64,000 nucleotides of DNA from Vagococcus penaei (GCF_001998885.1 NZ_CP019609.1:1042001-1106000), one strand, 5' to 3'. Shown: positions 1 to 8,730, counted from the stretch's first letter. Translations and numbers: made by a program. The notes: generated from the sequence alone by a model not told the origin.

Positions 1-96
1 ACTTATCATACCACAACCGAAACTTCTATCAGATAAATCATTCGATAAATGATATAATAATTGTACTATTAATAAAAAATGAAAAGAGGGATTTCT

Positions 97-291
97 ATGT
101 CTGATAACCATGGTATAGTACCAAATATTCCGATACCAACACCCGATTCTCATCAGGACGTACCTAAGGAAATCATTTTAAAAGACAATTTTAATCAAGA
201 CCGCTTGAAGCACCTAAACGATGGTCCTATTGGGTTTATTTTACCTGACGAGATAAAAGTCAAAGATAAAAAAGAGAAAGGTCGTATTTAG
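97..291 (+). CDS. Small hypothetical protein, 64 aa
   Basis: I do not recognise a family. The start at 97 is preferred over the in-frame ATG at 79 because an AGAGGG ribosome-binding sequence lies just before it. A TATAAT-like -10 box sits near 53-58. The product is short and soluble, with a proline-rich N-terminal third (IPIPTPDS) and a very lysine-rich C-terminus (KVKDKKEKGR). It has no membrane segment or signal peptide. It is convergent with the sugar transporter genes, and IS copy 1 now separates them. Real expression is likely from the promoter and RBS; function is unknown. Confidence 0.6.
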   Translation: MSDNHGIVPNIPIPTPDSHQDVPKEIILKDNFNQDRLKHLNDGPIGFILPDEIKVKDKKEKGRI

Positions 292-448
292 TTAAAGCAT
301 TATAAGACAAAATCACTACTTTTTACATCATTTCACAAAAATAGTATGTCAGCCTAATATATTTTATCTAGTTCACCCTTACTAGTTTATTTTAGTTAAA
401 GGTTTTGATGAATTAATTAATATTTCACTCAATGTACTACTAAATGAA

Positions 449-486
449 AAGCATGCGACACTTGTTTAAACAAGTATCGCATGCTT
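449..486. repeat. Left 38-bp target duplication of IS copy 1 (terminator palindrome)
   Basis: This 38-bp sequence is repeated exactly at 2022-2059 on the other side of the IS. It is a near-perfect palindrome (19+19, one mismatched pair) with GC-rich GCATGCG arms. It was evidently the bidirectional terminator between the small gene and the sugar operon. This copy keeps the A-run on its left, which is a U-tract for minus-strand transcripts. The transposase stop codon lies in its loop. Confidence 0.9.
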
Positions 487-1944
487 CAGATTGAAGACAA
501 ACCAGTTGCTCATAAAGGGTAATTGGTTTGTTTTTTTGTATCTTATCATTATTTTTGATAAAATTCCCAAAATAGATAAAAAAATAGAGCCCTTCAGGTC
601 TCTTAATTTAAGCATTTTTGCTAATTTTTTAATGTTAAGGCATGCGAAAGTGAGCCCAATTTTCATGTGCATTTTTTCTTTCCCAATTAAATTAGTGTAA
701 CGTAAGCCATGAAATTCTTTTGCCGTTCCAAATAATCGCTCAATTGTTTGTTTTCGATTATTATATATAGCTTTCATTCCAAGGGAATGACGTATGTCTT
801 CACAACGTTCCATATCATTTTCCCATAAATGTCGTTGAATTAATTTCCTCTTTTCTTTTGACTCAGTACAATAGGCAATCAAAGGGCATTGACTACAATC
901 AGACGTATTACTTTTGTATTCACGATATCCGTCTCTGTTAGTTGTTGTATAGCTTAAAATTTTCACATTAGGGCAGATATATTGATCGTAGTATTCATCG
1001 TAAACATAATCATGTTTTTTATAAAATCCTTTTTTGGTCATAGGTCTTTTATATGGAAAAATAGGTGTTAAATTATTTTGAAATAATAAATGGGCTATAC
1101 CAGGTGTTTTGTATCCAGCGTCCATTACTAATTTATCTAAGGTAAAGTGACTTTGTAATTTATTATAGATATCGATGAATGTCCGACTATCATGTTGATT
1201 ACCAGGATGAGTTGTATATCCTAAAACCCAACCATTCTTGTCACATGCTACTTGTGCAGCATAAGCAAAAACCTGTTTATGCTCTCCTTTATGGAACCAA
1301 CCACTCTCATCATCTGTTTTACTAATTTTTTTATGTTTTACCTGATTTTCACTTTCCTCTCTTCTTTTTAAGGGCTTTTTTAATCTTTTTTCTCTATCTA
1401 TTTCAACTTCTTTTTGTAGTGATTCCACATAAAAAAGAGTTTCTTCAGTAACTTCGTTACTTTCATATTTTTTATTATTTGCATGTGCTTTTATATGAGT
1501 ACCATCAATAAATACTTCAGAAGTATCCACTAATTCAGCTTCAATACACTGTTCTAATATGCCGTAAAATATTTGTTCAAAGATATCTGTACCACGAAAT
1601 CTTCTAGAATAATTTTTGCCAAAGGTTGAGAAGTGAGGAACAGCATCTTCGATATCCAAACCTAAAAACCAGCGATAAGCCATGTTAACCTCAACATCTT
1701 TAATAGTTTGTCTCATACTTTTTATACCATAAAGATACTGAATCAACGGAAGTTTAATTAATAGAACCGGATCTATACTAGGGCGGCCATTTGATTCATC
1801 GTATTTATCTTCAACTAACTTATAAATAAAATTAAAATCTACATATTTATCAATATCTCTTAATAGATGTTCCTTGGGAACTAAATCTTCTAGAGAATAA
1901 AAACCAATTTGATTACGTTTGCTCATATCTTGTTTTTTTAGCAT
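466..1944 (-). CDS. IS1182-family transposase, copy 1 (492 aa, tail supplied by target)
   Basis: DDE transposase with a DUF772-like N-terminal region (about residues 15-95) and an RNase-H-like catalytic core. Likely acidic residues are D147 (FIDGTH), D275 (VMDAGY) and E402 (TIERLFG), with a cysteine cluster at about 324-359 between the last two. AAGGAG precedes the ATG at 1944. Residues 1-486 are encoded by the element; its last three bases are the Leu486 codon, with no stop inside the IS. The final KHAILV and TAA stop come from the duplicated host hairpin. The other two copies have different tails of 16 and 15 residues. Confidence 0.95.
   Translation of the reverse strand: MLKKQDMSKRNQIGFYSLEDLVPKEHLLRDIDKYVDFNFIYKLVEDKYDESNGRPSIDPVLLIKLPLIQYLYGIKSMRQTIKDVEVNMAYRWFLGLDIEDAVPHFSTFGKNYSRRFRGTDIFEQIFYGILEQCIEAELVDTSEVFIDGTHIKAHANNKKYESNEVTEETLFYVESLQKEVEIDREKRLKKPLKRREESENQVKHKKISKTDDESGWFHKGEHKQVFAYAAQVACDKNGWVLGYTTHPGNQHDSRTFIDIYNKLQSHFTLDKLVMDAGYKTPGIAHLLFQNNLTPIFPYKRPMTKKGFYKKHDYVYDEYYDQYICPNVKILSYTTTNRDGYREYKSNTSDCSQCPLIAYCTESKEKRKLIQRHLWENDMERCEDIRHSLGMKAIYNNRKQTIERLFGTAKEFHGLRYTNLIGKEKMHMKIGLTFACLNIKKLAKMLKLRDLKGSIFLSILGILSKIMIRYKKTNQLPFMSNWFVFNLKHAILV
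498..537 (+). terminator. Inward terminator at left end of IS copy 1
   Basis: CAAACCAGTT and AATTGGTTTG can pair around a 13-nt loop, followed by seven T's on the plus strand. It would stop plus-strand transcripts entering the element from the left. It overlaps the transposase 3' coding region. Equivalent sites lie at 48081-48120 and 60660-60699. Confidence 0.6.
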
Positions 1945-1975
1945 GGAAGCAACTCCTTTTCTCTATTTTACCAAG

Positions 1976-2012
1976 AAAAAAAGACAAAGTATCAAATTTT
2001 TGATACTTTGTC
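1976..2012 (-). terminator. Inward terminator at right end of IS copy 1
   Basis: A perfect 14-bp stem (GACAAAGTATCAAA and its complement, 2-nt loop) is followed on the minus strand by seven T's, just upstream of the transposase RBS. It would block outside transcription from reading into the transposase. Equivalent sites are 49559-49595 and 62138-62174. Confidence 0.75.
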
Positions 2013-2021
2013 TACAGTCTG

Positions 2022-2059
2022 AAGCATGCGACACTTGTTTAAACAAGTATCGCATGCTT
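2022..2059. repeat. Right 38-bp target duplication of IS copy 1
   Basis: Exact repeat of 449-486. This copy keeps the original T-run on its right (to 2064), so the plus-strand U-tract of the ancestral terminator stayed on this side. The A-run stayed with the left copy. Confidence 0.9.
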
Positions 2060-2124
2060 TTTTTATTAAAATATTGTTAGTGTCGTATTTTTTCTAAATA
2101 GCTACTATCTATCGTTCATAATAA

Positions 2125-2955
2125 CTACTTAACTGAACCTAGCATACCTTGAATAAATTGTTTTTGTAATACAAAGAAAACAATAGCAATTGGTAAAGTC
2201 GCAATGACAATCCCTGTCATTAACATGCCATAATCTGGGGTGTAAGAAGCACCCATTGCAGATAAAATTAATGGTAATGTTCGTTTTTCTGGCGATTGAA
2301 GGACAACTAATGGCCACAAGTAATTATTCCAACTTCCCATAAATGTAATAATCGCTGCTGCTGCATAGATATTTTTCGCTGTCGGCATATATATTTTAAA
2401 GAAAATTGCCAACTCCCCTAACCCATCAATCCGTGCCGCTTCAACTAGTGATTTTGGAAATGACTTAATATTTTGCTTAAATAGAAAAATATTAAAGGCG
2501 GTACATACGGATGGAACAATGACACTAAATAATGTATTAATCCCAAATGGTGATGGACTTAGTTTAGAAAACATTGTATAAAGAGGAATCATCATCGCCG
2601 AAAAAGGAACCATCATAGATAATAATAAAATGTTAAAAATCCGGTCTTTTTTCTTTGAACGAAAAATTTCGAACCCATATCCAGCCATCGAAGATAATAA
2701 AAGAGAAAAAACGGTCGTAATTACTGCAATAATTGCAGAATTAATAATAGCTTGTCTAAAGTCTAAATTATTTTCCAAAAGATTAGTAATATTTGTCCAC
2801 AATTCGCCACCAATCATTAATTTACCGGCAGTAATATCGACAGTCTTATTCGTCATACCTAAAATCATCCAAATAAACGGAAAGATTGATACAAACGATG
2901 CAATAATTAAAAAGATATATTTGATGGTAAGATTAATTTTTTTCAACTTAATCAT
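2125..2955 (-). CDS. Carbohydrate ABC transporter permease, MalG-like (276 aa)
   Basis: Inner-membrane permease subunit of a CUT1-type sugar importer. It has about six hydrophobic segments. The cytoplasmic EAA loop (EAARIDGLGELAIFFKIYMP, near residue 170) contacts the ATPase. The length of 276 aa is normal for MalG/MsmG/YurM-type subunits. Its start overlaps the end of the upstream permease by 8 bp, so the two are translationally coupled. No ATP-binding subunit is encoded nearby, so it probably shares an MsmK-type ATPase made elsewhere, as is common in Lactobacillales. The substrate cannot be told from sequence. Confidence 0.93.
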   Translation of the reverse strand: MIKLKKINLTIKYIFLIIASFVSIFPFIWMILGMTNKTVDITAGKLMIGGELWTNITNLLENNLDFRQAIINSAIIAVITTVFSLLLSSMAGYGFEIFRSKKKDRIFNILLLSMMVPFSAMMIPLYTMFSKLSPSPFGINTLFSVIVPSVCTAFNIFLFKQNIKSFPKSLVEAARIDGLGELAIFFKIYMPTAKNIYAAAAIITFMGSWNNYLWPLVVLQSPEKRTLPLILSAMGASYTPDYGMLMTGIVIATLPIAIVFFVLQKQFIQGMLGSVK

Positions 2956-3823
2956 CTCCCGCTATTTTTTTCTGAATAATTGTTAATACAACAATACAAA
3001 TAACAATGACAAACGAAACCGCTGCTGCATAACCAAAATTAGGTGTGAATTTGAAGCTCAAATTATAAATATACTGTGACAGAGTTGTGGTTGCGTTAGC
3101 TGGTCCACCACCTGTAATATTTTGAACTTCGTCAAATAATTGTAACGTCCCAATTGTAGATGTTATTGTTGTAAATAAGATGACCGGTTTTAAATTAGGA
3201 ATTGTAATTTTGAAAAATTGCTGTAATCGAGAAGCCCCATCAATATCGGCTGCTTCATACATCTCTGGATCAATATTTTGCATGCCTGAAATAAAGAAAA
3301 TCATATTGTATCCCGTCCATCTCCATGTAATAGAAATGATAATAAGTACTTTGGCCCAGAAAGGATCTGTTAACCATTGTATTGGTTCTGAAATAGCATG
3401 AATGTCCATCATTAACTTATTAACTAAGCCGTTGCTAGAAAATAAACTTTTCATGACTAATGAGTATGAAACCAAGGATGTAATACAAGGTAAAAATAAA
3501 GCTGTTCGAAAAAGTCCTTTAAATTTTAATTTCTTATCATTCAAAATATGAGAAAAAAGTAATGATAAAAATAACATCATAGGTACTTGAATAATTAAGT
3601 ATAGAAAAGTGTTGCCAAAAGCCTTTCTAAAAGTTGTGTCATTAATCATGCGTTGATAATTACCTACACCATTAAAACTCATATTAGTTGGTGGTCCTGA
3701 TTTAAAAGAGGTAATTAATGCCATAACCATTGGAATAAATACTAATAATGAGATCATAATAACTGGGAGGATAATAAACCCGTCTCCATTAGCAAATAAA
3801 TGACGTTTCTTTTTACTTTTCAT
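2948..3823 (-). CDS. Carbohydrate ABC transporter permease, MalF-like (291 aa)
   Basis: First permease of the same CUT1-type importer. It has a basic N-terminus, about six membrane segments and an EAA loop (YEAADIDGASRLQQFFKITI, near residue 190). It lies 63 bp downstream of the binding-protein gene, with a hairpin in the gap that may lower permease expression relative to the binding protein. It overlaps the next permease by 8 bp. The likely partner is a shared ATPase, as none is encoded here. Confidence 0.93.
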   Translation of the reverse strand: MKSKKKRHLFANGDGFIILPVIMISLLVFIPMVMALITSFKSGPPTNMSFNGVGNYQRMINDTTFRKAFGNTFLYLIIQVPMMLFLSLLFSHILNDKKLKFKGLFRTALFLPCITSLVSYSLVMKSLFSSNGLVNKLMMDIHAISEPIQWLTDPFWAKVLIIISITWRWTGYNMIFFISGMQNIDPEMYEAADIDGASRLQQFFKITIPNLKPVILFTTITSTIGTLQLFDEVQNITGGGPANATTTLSQYIYNLSFKFTPNFGYAAAVSFVIVICIVVLTIIQKKIAGDD

Positions 3824-3849
3824 TGTGGTTCCTCCTTAACTAATTAAAA

Positions 3850-3878
3850 AAGTGAAGAGTCTGTATGCTCTTCACTTT
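3850..3878 (-). terminator. Intergenic hairpin between binding protein and permeases
   Basis: AAAGTGAAGAG and CTCTTCACTTT pair across a 7-nt loop, with a T-rich run on the minus strand. It probably acts as a partial terminator or 3'-stabilising stem, giving more binding protein than permease. Such hairpins are common after the binding-protein gene of ABC operons. Confidence 0.55.
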
Positions 3879-3886
3879 AAACATGC

Positions 3887-5185
3887 TTAATTTGCTAATT
3901 GATCTTCAGCTTGCTTTTGAGCATTTTCTAAAACATCTGATACTTTTTTACCATCGATTACTTCTTGTAAACTTTCAGTCAATACAGACTCAATGGCATA
4001 AGTGTCTTTACCATAATTAACATTAATTACTTCTGAAGACCAATTTGAGAAATCTTCAAAAACTTTTTGATTATCGTAGAATGCTACGCCTTCTTGGTAA
4101 ACTGATGATTGACTAGCAGCTTTTAATGTACTAACTAATCCTATCTCTTTAGCTAAAATATCCATTAGTTCAACATTAGAAGCAAATGTTTGTTTCAAGA
4201 AATCTTTAGCATTGTCTTCACCTGATACACCTTTAATGACGTACCAACCGCCTCCACCAATACTAGATGTATGTTTTGAGTTAGAATCTCCTTTGATAAC
4301 AGGAATTGGTGCAATACCCCATTTACCTGATTGGTCTTCAGCACCTTGAATAGTACTTGAATACCAACAACCTTGAATAGCACTAGCAACATTACCAGAT
4401 TGAACCGCATTTACTCCGCCATCCCAATCTGATACTTGTTCCGCTAAACCTTCTTTTAGAATAGTTGCTTGAATTGTCATTGCATACTCTAATGCTTTAT
4501 TACCTTTAAGTGTCACTTTTTTACCACTTTCATCTGTAAACCATTTTCCTGTTGACTGCATAATAATTCTTGTTAAACCTAAATCACTAGGGTTCATTGA
4601 TAGTAATGGGTGATTGGTTTTTTTCTTCACATTACGTCCAATTTCAATTAGCTCTTCCCAATTAATATCTGCTAAATCTTCTGATTTATAACCAGCTTCT
4701 TCTAGGTAATCACGACGGTAAAACACCCCTGCTACTCCACTATCAAAAGGAACACCATAAATGTCATCTTTTACTTTATTTACAGCAAATTTGTACGACG
4801 CAAAATCATCTTCTTTGACAATATCATTTAATTTAGCGAATGCATCAGGATAAGATGTTAAGTATCCTTGAATTCGATAATCTTCAATTAATACAATATT
4901 TGGTAAGCCATCTGTATTACCTGATGCCAAACTAGTATTTAATTTTTGAACAATATCATCTTGTGACATCGTCACAACGTCAACTTTCACATCATCATTT
5001 TTATAAAACTTTTTAGCTTCCTCAACTGCTTTGATATTAAAAGTTTCATCCCAAGCCCAAACTGTCACAACGTTATCAGTCTTTTTCTTATCTTTGCCAG
5101 ATTCTTTTTCATCAGTTTTGCCACCACATGCTACAAGAACAAGTGCTGCCATCATCACTAATAAGCCACTAAAAAACTTTTTCAT
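3887..5185 (-). CDS. Sugar ABC transporter substrate-binding lipoprotein (432 aa)
   Basis: Extracellular solute-binding protein family 1. It has a lipoprotein signal peptide ending in the lipobox LVAC with Cys20, then a charged linker, then a mature domain of about 400 aa with the usual WAWDETFN-type first strand. The start at 5185 is chosen because AGAGGAAG precedes that ATG and the signal peptide starts there; an upstream in-frame ATG at 5236 would add 17 unlikely residues. It is the first gene of the operon, divergent from the YesN/YesM-like pair. That arrangement suggests the two-component system controls it. A cre-like site lies upstream. Confidence 0.93.
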   Translation of the reverse strand: MKKFFSGLLVMMAALVLVACGGKTDEKESGKDKKKTDNVVTVWAWDETFNIKAVEEAKKFYKNDDVKVDVVTMSQDDIVQKLNTSLASGNTDGLPNIVLIEDYRIQGYLTSYPDAFAKLNDIVKEDDFASYKFAVNKVKDDIYGVPFDSGVAGVFYRRDYLEEAGYKSEDLADINWEELIEIGRNVKKKTNHPLLSMNPSDLGLTRIIMQSTGKWFTDESGKKVTLKGNKALEYAMTIQATILKEGLAEQVSDWDGGVNAVQSGNVASAIQGCWYSSTIQGAEDQSGKWGIAPIPVIKGDSNSKHTSSIGGGGWYVIKGVSGEDNAKDFLKQTFASNVELMDILAKEIGLVSTLKAASQSSVYQEGVAFYDNQKVFEDFSNWSSEVINVNYGKDTYAIESVLTESLQEVIDGKKVSDVLENAQKQAEDQLAN

Positions 5186-5230
5186 TTTTCTTCCTCTTTT
5201 CATTTTAGATTTCCTACTCAAACTATAACT

Positions 5231-5245
5231 TTTCAAGTAAGCGTT
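5231..5245 (-). promoter_or_regulatory. Candidate cre (CcpA) site upstream of the sugar ABC operon
   Basis: On the minus strand the sequence TTGATAACGCTTACT matches the cre consensus WTGNAANCGNWNNCW with one mismatch. It lies about 45 bp upstream of the binding-protein start, a position where CcpA would repress in the presence of preferred sugars. Confidence 0.5.
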
Positions 5246-5415
5246 ATCAATAGTTTTAAAAAACAGCTAGAATTTTTTCAAACTTATAAAAATAATACAA
5301 ACAATCATTAACCCAACGTCTCTAAAAATCATAAAAATTATTTTTTAATTTACATTTAGACGTTAATTGGTATACTTTAGTTAGTTTATTGAAAATGATA
5401 AGGGATGAATCAATA

Positions 5416-6936
5416 ATGAATTTAATTACTATTTTAATAGTCGATGATGAAAAAAGTATTCGTGATGGCTTAAAACTGCTTTTACCATGGGAAACACATG
5501 GCTTTAGAATCATTGGAGAAGCGGAAAATGGCTTAGATGCTATTAGCAAAATTAAAGAAAACCAACCAGATATTGTGATTACAGACTTGATTATGCCCGA
5601 ACTTGATGGTTTAAAACTATCGGCAGTTATTCAAGAACAATATCCAGCAATTCACTTTTTAGTATTGAGTAGTTACGATGATTTTCCATATGTATCACAG
5701 TCTTTTAAAAATGGTGCGGTTGATTATATTTTAAAACCTACACTGACACCAGATAAACTATTAACAACTTTAATCAATATTTCAAAAAAAATGGCGAAAA
5801 AAGAGCAAACTATTTCTCACGAAGAACTACTATCACAGCAATTAAATCGTTTTCTTTCAGGATACGATATTGACAACCAACAAACTATAGAGCGTTATTT
5901 TAAATCAAATCAGTACTTTATTTTATATACTAATTTTCTTTGGTATAAAAACAAAGAGCATTTATTACAAACTTGTCAAACTCTTTTGCCCAATAACCTT
6001 TCATTAACCAGTCTGCCTTTTACAATCAATAACAACGAGTACGGTTTTATAATCAGTACTAATTTAACCCAAAAAGAATTACTTGATATGGTATCAAGTA
6101 ATTTGGTCTCTTTACGTTTAGTCGAAAAAAAAGCCTTATTTATTTTAAGTTCACCTATTGATGACATGAGAGAACTAAAAAAACAACTAAATTTTTTAAT
6201 TTCAGAAGGATACGAACAACGTTTTTATTTTAAACAACATAGTATTATAACACAACAAGAGTTTTTATCTTTAAATGATATGGAGCAATATGATACAAAA
6301 AAATATTTACGTTCACTTTTAAATGAAGATTATTTGATGAGTTTATCACGTATAGAAAAACAATTCGATCAGTTAATTATTAAGCTACCACGGCCTACAC
6401 TCTTAAAACAACAAGCCAGTAGTATTTTTTACACCTTATTTTCCACACTAATTGATGTCTACACTGAAACAACTGAAATAAACAAATTAAAGCAACATTT
6501 TTTATTCTCTATTGGTGAGATAGATTACTTGGAGGATTTCTCACTATTTATTCTGACGACTATTCAGCAATTAAAGGATATTATTACTAGAAATAATACA
6601 GCAACTATCTATAACGATGAATTACTAAATAACATTGTTACATTTATAGGCAATAATTATCACACAAACTTATCTTTGATTACATTAGCAGAAACATTTC
6701 ACTTTAATTATTCTTATCTATCAAGCTTTTTCTCTAATCACTTCCATACCAGTTTTTCAGAGTATTTAAATACCGTCCGGTTAAAAGAAGCAAAGCGATT
6801 ATTACTGGAGTCATCATTTAATATGTCGGAAATAGCAACTGCTTGCGGTTATTCTGATTTAAGTTATTTTTCTAAACTATTTAAAAAATGTTATGGAGCA
6901 AGTCCTTCAAAATATCGTCGGGAGAACCAATTATGA
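5416..6936 (+). CDS. AraC-type response regulator, YesN-like (506 aa)
   Basis: Cytoplasmic response regulator. The N-terminal receiver domain (about 1-120) has the acidic pair in LIVDDE, the phospho-acceptor Asp in VITDLIMPE, and the switch Lys in YILKP. A long middle region of about 280 aa follows, then a C-terminal AraC helix-turn-helix (last ~100 aa, ending SPSKYRREN). The start at 5416 follows AAGGGA; an upstream in-frame ATG at 5389 is less likely. It overlaps the kinase gene by 4 bp and is divergent from the sugar ABC operon, its probable target. Confidence 0.92.
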   Translation: MNLITILIVDDEKSIRDGLKLLLPWETHGFRIIGEAENGLDAISKIKENQPDIVITDLIMPELDGLKLSAVIQEQYPAIHFLVLSSYDDFPYVSQSFKNGAVDYILKPTLTPDKLLTTLINISKKMAKKEQTISHEELLSQQLNRFLSGYDIDNQQTIERYFKSNQYFILYTNFLWYKNKEHLLQTCQTLLPNNLSLTSLPFTINNNEYGFIISTNLTQKELLDMVSSNLVSLRLVEKKALFILSSPIDDMRELKKQLNFLISEGYEQRFYFKQHSIITQQEFLSLNDMEQYDTKKYLRSLLNEDYLMSLSRIEKQFDQLIIKLPRPTLLKQQASSIFYTLFSTLIDVYTETTEINKLKQHFLFSIGEIDYLEDFSLFILTTIQQLKDIITRNNTATIYNDELLNNIVTFIGNNYHTNLSLITLAETFHFNYSYLSSFFSNHFHTSFSEYLNTVRLKEAKRLLLESSFNMSEIATACGYSDLSYFSKLFKKCYGASPSKYRRENQL

Positions 6937-8645
6937 ATAAGTTAAAACAACGCTTATCATCAAGCGAATTATTTGTAAAAATATTACTAGTTGTTATTTT
7001 TTGCATTGTTATTACAAGTTTTTTTACACTATCTATCGTTATTAATCGCTCAAAAAAAACGTACATCGATACCTATCAAGCCTCAACTTTGATTTTACTA
7101 GATAAGATCCAAAAAGATTATGATTCTTTAAATGATAATGTCAATCGAATTTTTGATTTGGCAGACAATAGCCAAGTAGTAGAAGATTACCTAACTGCTC
7201 AAAATGATCATAGTGGAACTATTATTGAATTCATCAAACAAATGGAATCTACTCGCTCGATTTTCGAAGGAACCCCGTCAAACCTAATGTTAATAGGGAA
7301 AAACGGAAAAACATTTGTTCAAAATGGGGGGATCAAGAAACAATCAGCCGATAATTTTTTAACAAGTGAGCTTGTAAATAAACTAAATGAAAGTCAGTCA
7401 ATTAGCCAGTATGTATATCAAAACTCTGGACCCACTACTGCAACAGAAGATCAGTCAGGCATATTATACGTTAGAAAATTAACACACAATAAGTCTGTTT
7501 TTGGTTATGCTATGATTTTTATTGCTGAAAAAGATTTTGGTGCAATTTATGAAGATTTATTAAGTGATACTTTTCATACTGTCTTTATCGTTAATCCCGA
7601 TAATCAGGTGATTTCATCTACTAATAAAAAAGTATTAGGTCAAACATTGCCTAAAAAATTTTTTCAAGAAACAAATGAATCAGTGACTAAAGTCCCTTTG
7701 TATTCTTATCACTTTACACTCTATAATACAGTCGATTTAAATACTTTAATTGCTAATATGAACCTTATCAAACCAACGATTCTAATTGCCGTCTTTGCAA
7801 TTATTTTAGTTAGCATATTCGCTTTTTTTATTATTCGTAAGGCGACTGCTCCAATTTATCAGCTAATTGAACATATTCCAGCAGTTAAGCAAGGTGATTT
7901 CAGTCAAAAAGTCGATGTTGCTGGAACCTATGAAACTCGGCAATTAGGGTTGGCTTACAATATGATGTTAGAAGACTTAGACAGTTACTTTCGCCATATT
8001 CTCGAAACAGAAGCCGATAAACGTCTCATTGAATTGCACTCACTTCAGCTACAAATCCAACCACATTTTATTTACAATACATTAACAGCGATAAAATTTT
8101 TAATTTGGCAGAATGAAAATGACCGTGCCCTTGAAGCCCTAGATAACTTTATTCATTTATTGCGCTACACTTTAAGTAATAAGGATGAATTCGTTCCTCT
8201 CAACCAAGAATTACATGAAATGACTGCATATATTAGCATTTTAAAACTACGTTACGGTAACCGAATTCAGTTTAGTCAATTTATCGATGAGTCCTGCCAA
8301 GAAGCACTCATCCCTAAAATGATTTTACAACCCATTATCGAGAATGCTTATCTTCATGCATTTCCTAATGAACAACCCGGTCTCATCCAGCTATTCGCTC
8401 GTCAGGTCAATAGCCAATTAATAATCGAAATAATTGATAATGGCATTGGATTCCAAACAACAGAAACGGATAGTTTAAATTCTGATACGCTAAAAACTGC
8501 ACAACTTCACTACTCTGGGGTCGGACTAAACAATATTCAAGAAAGAATTACCTTAATATACGGGCAAAATGCTACAATAAGGATTGAATCAGTCTCAGAA
8601 AAAGGCACACAAATTACATTGAATATACCGTTAATGATTCCTTAA
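6933..8645 (+). CDS. Sensor histidine kinase, YesM-like (570 aa)
   Basis: Membrane sensor kinase of the HisKA_7TM-independent LytS/YesM type. One membrane segment lies near residues 20-40. A large extracellular sensor region follows, then a second segment near 285-310 and a HAMP linker. The phospho-acceptor His is in LQIQPHFIYNTL, and the ATPase domain has IIENAYLHAF (N box), IDNGIGF (G1) and GVGLNNIQERI. The start at 6933 overlaps the regulator stop as ATGA, with GGGAGA upstream. The pair probably senses an extracellular sugar or its binding protein and activates the divergent transporter. Confidence 0.92.
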   Translation: MNKLKQRLSSSELFVKILLVVIFCIVITSFFTLSIVINRSKKTYIDTYQASTLILLDKIQKDYDSLNDNVNRIFDLADNSQVVEDYLTAQNDHSGTIIEFIKQMESTRSIFEGTPSNLMLIGKNGKTFVQNGGIKKQSADNFLTSELVNKLNESQSISQYVYQNSGPTTATEDQSGILYVRKLTHNKSVFGYAMIFIAEKDFGAIYEDLLSDTFHTVFIVNPDNQVISSTNKKVLGQTLPKKFFQETNESVTKVPLYSYHFTLYNTVDLNTLIANMNLIKPTILIAVFAIILVSIFAFFIIRKATAPIYQLIEHIPAVKQGDFSQKVDVAGTYETRQLGLAYNMMLEDLDSYFRHILETEADKRLIELHSLQLQIQPHFIYNTLTAIKFLIWQNENDRALEALDNFIHLLRYTLSNKDEFVPLNQELHEMTAYISILKLRYGNRIQFSQFIDESCQEALIPKMILQPIIENAYLHAFPNEQPGLIQLFARQVNSQLIIEIIDNGIGFQTTETDSLNSDTLKTAQLHYSGVGLNNIQERITLIYGQNATIRIESVSEKGTQITLNIPLMIP

Positions 8646-8674
8646 ACTGAATGAAGCCTCTCATTATAAAACTA

Positions 8675-8708
8675 TAGCCTGTTCGCCAAACAGCTGGCAA
8701 ACAGGCTA
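8675..8708. terminator. Bidirectional terminator between kinase and surface-protein operon
   Basis: TAGCCTGTTCGCCA pairs with TGGCAAACAGGCTA (one G-U pair) over a 6-nt loop, with T-rich sequence on the right. It serves the convergent kinase gene and the TasA/CalY-like gene. Confidence 0.75.
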
Positions 8709-8730
8709 GTTTATTATATCTCATTCGTGC

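Larger units (their letters stand above)
487..2021 (-). mobile_element. IS1182-family insertion sequence, copy 1 (1535 bp)
   Basis: Complete element with imperfect terminal inverted repeats, beginning CAGATTGAAGACAAA on the left; the right end in reverse complement is CAGACTGTAGACAAA (13 of 15 match). It is flanked by 38-bp direct repeats that are a whole terminator palindrome. It holds one transposase gene on the minus strand. Two further copies at 48070-49604 and 60649-62183 have the same length, and I saw no base difference on reading. Inward-pointing terminator hairpins lie just inside both ends (498-537 and 1976-2012). Family assignment comes from the transposase. Confidence 0.95.

Noticed and set aside
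491-700. A 69-codon plus-strand frame repeated in all three IS copies (also 48074-48283 and 60653-60862)
   Set aside because: It is antisense to the transposase 3' end, is repeated only because the IS is, and has no RBS. Coding pressure lies on the other strand.
449-2059. The 26-39-bp direct repeats as phage or integrative-element att sites
   Set aside because: They flank only a transposase element, differ between copies and are palindromic terminators. There is no integrase or tRNA gene.
3850-3878. Hairpin after the sugar-binding protein gene as the end of the operon
   Set aside because: The permeases follow at once on the same strand without a visible promoter. A partial terminator fits better.
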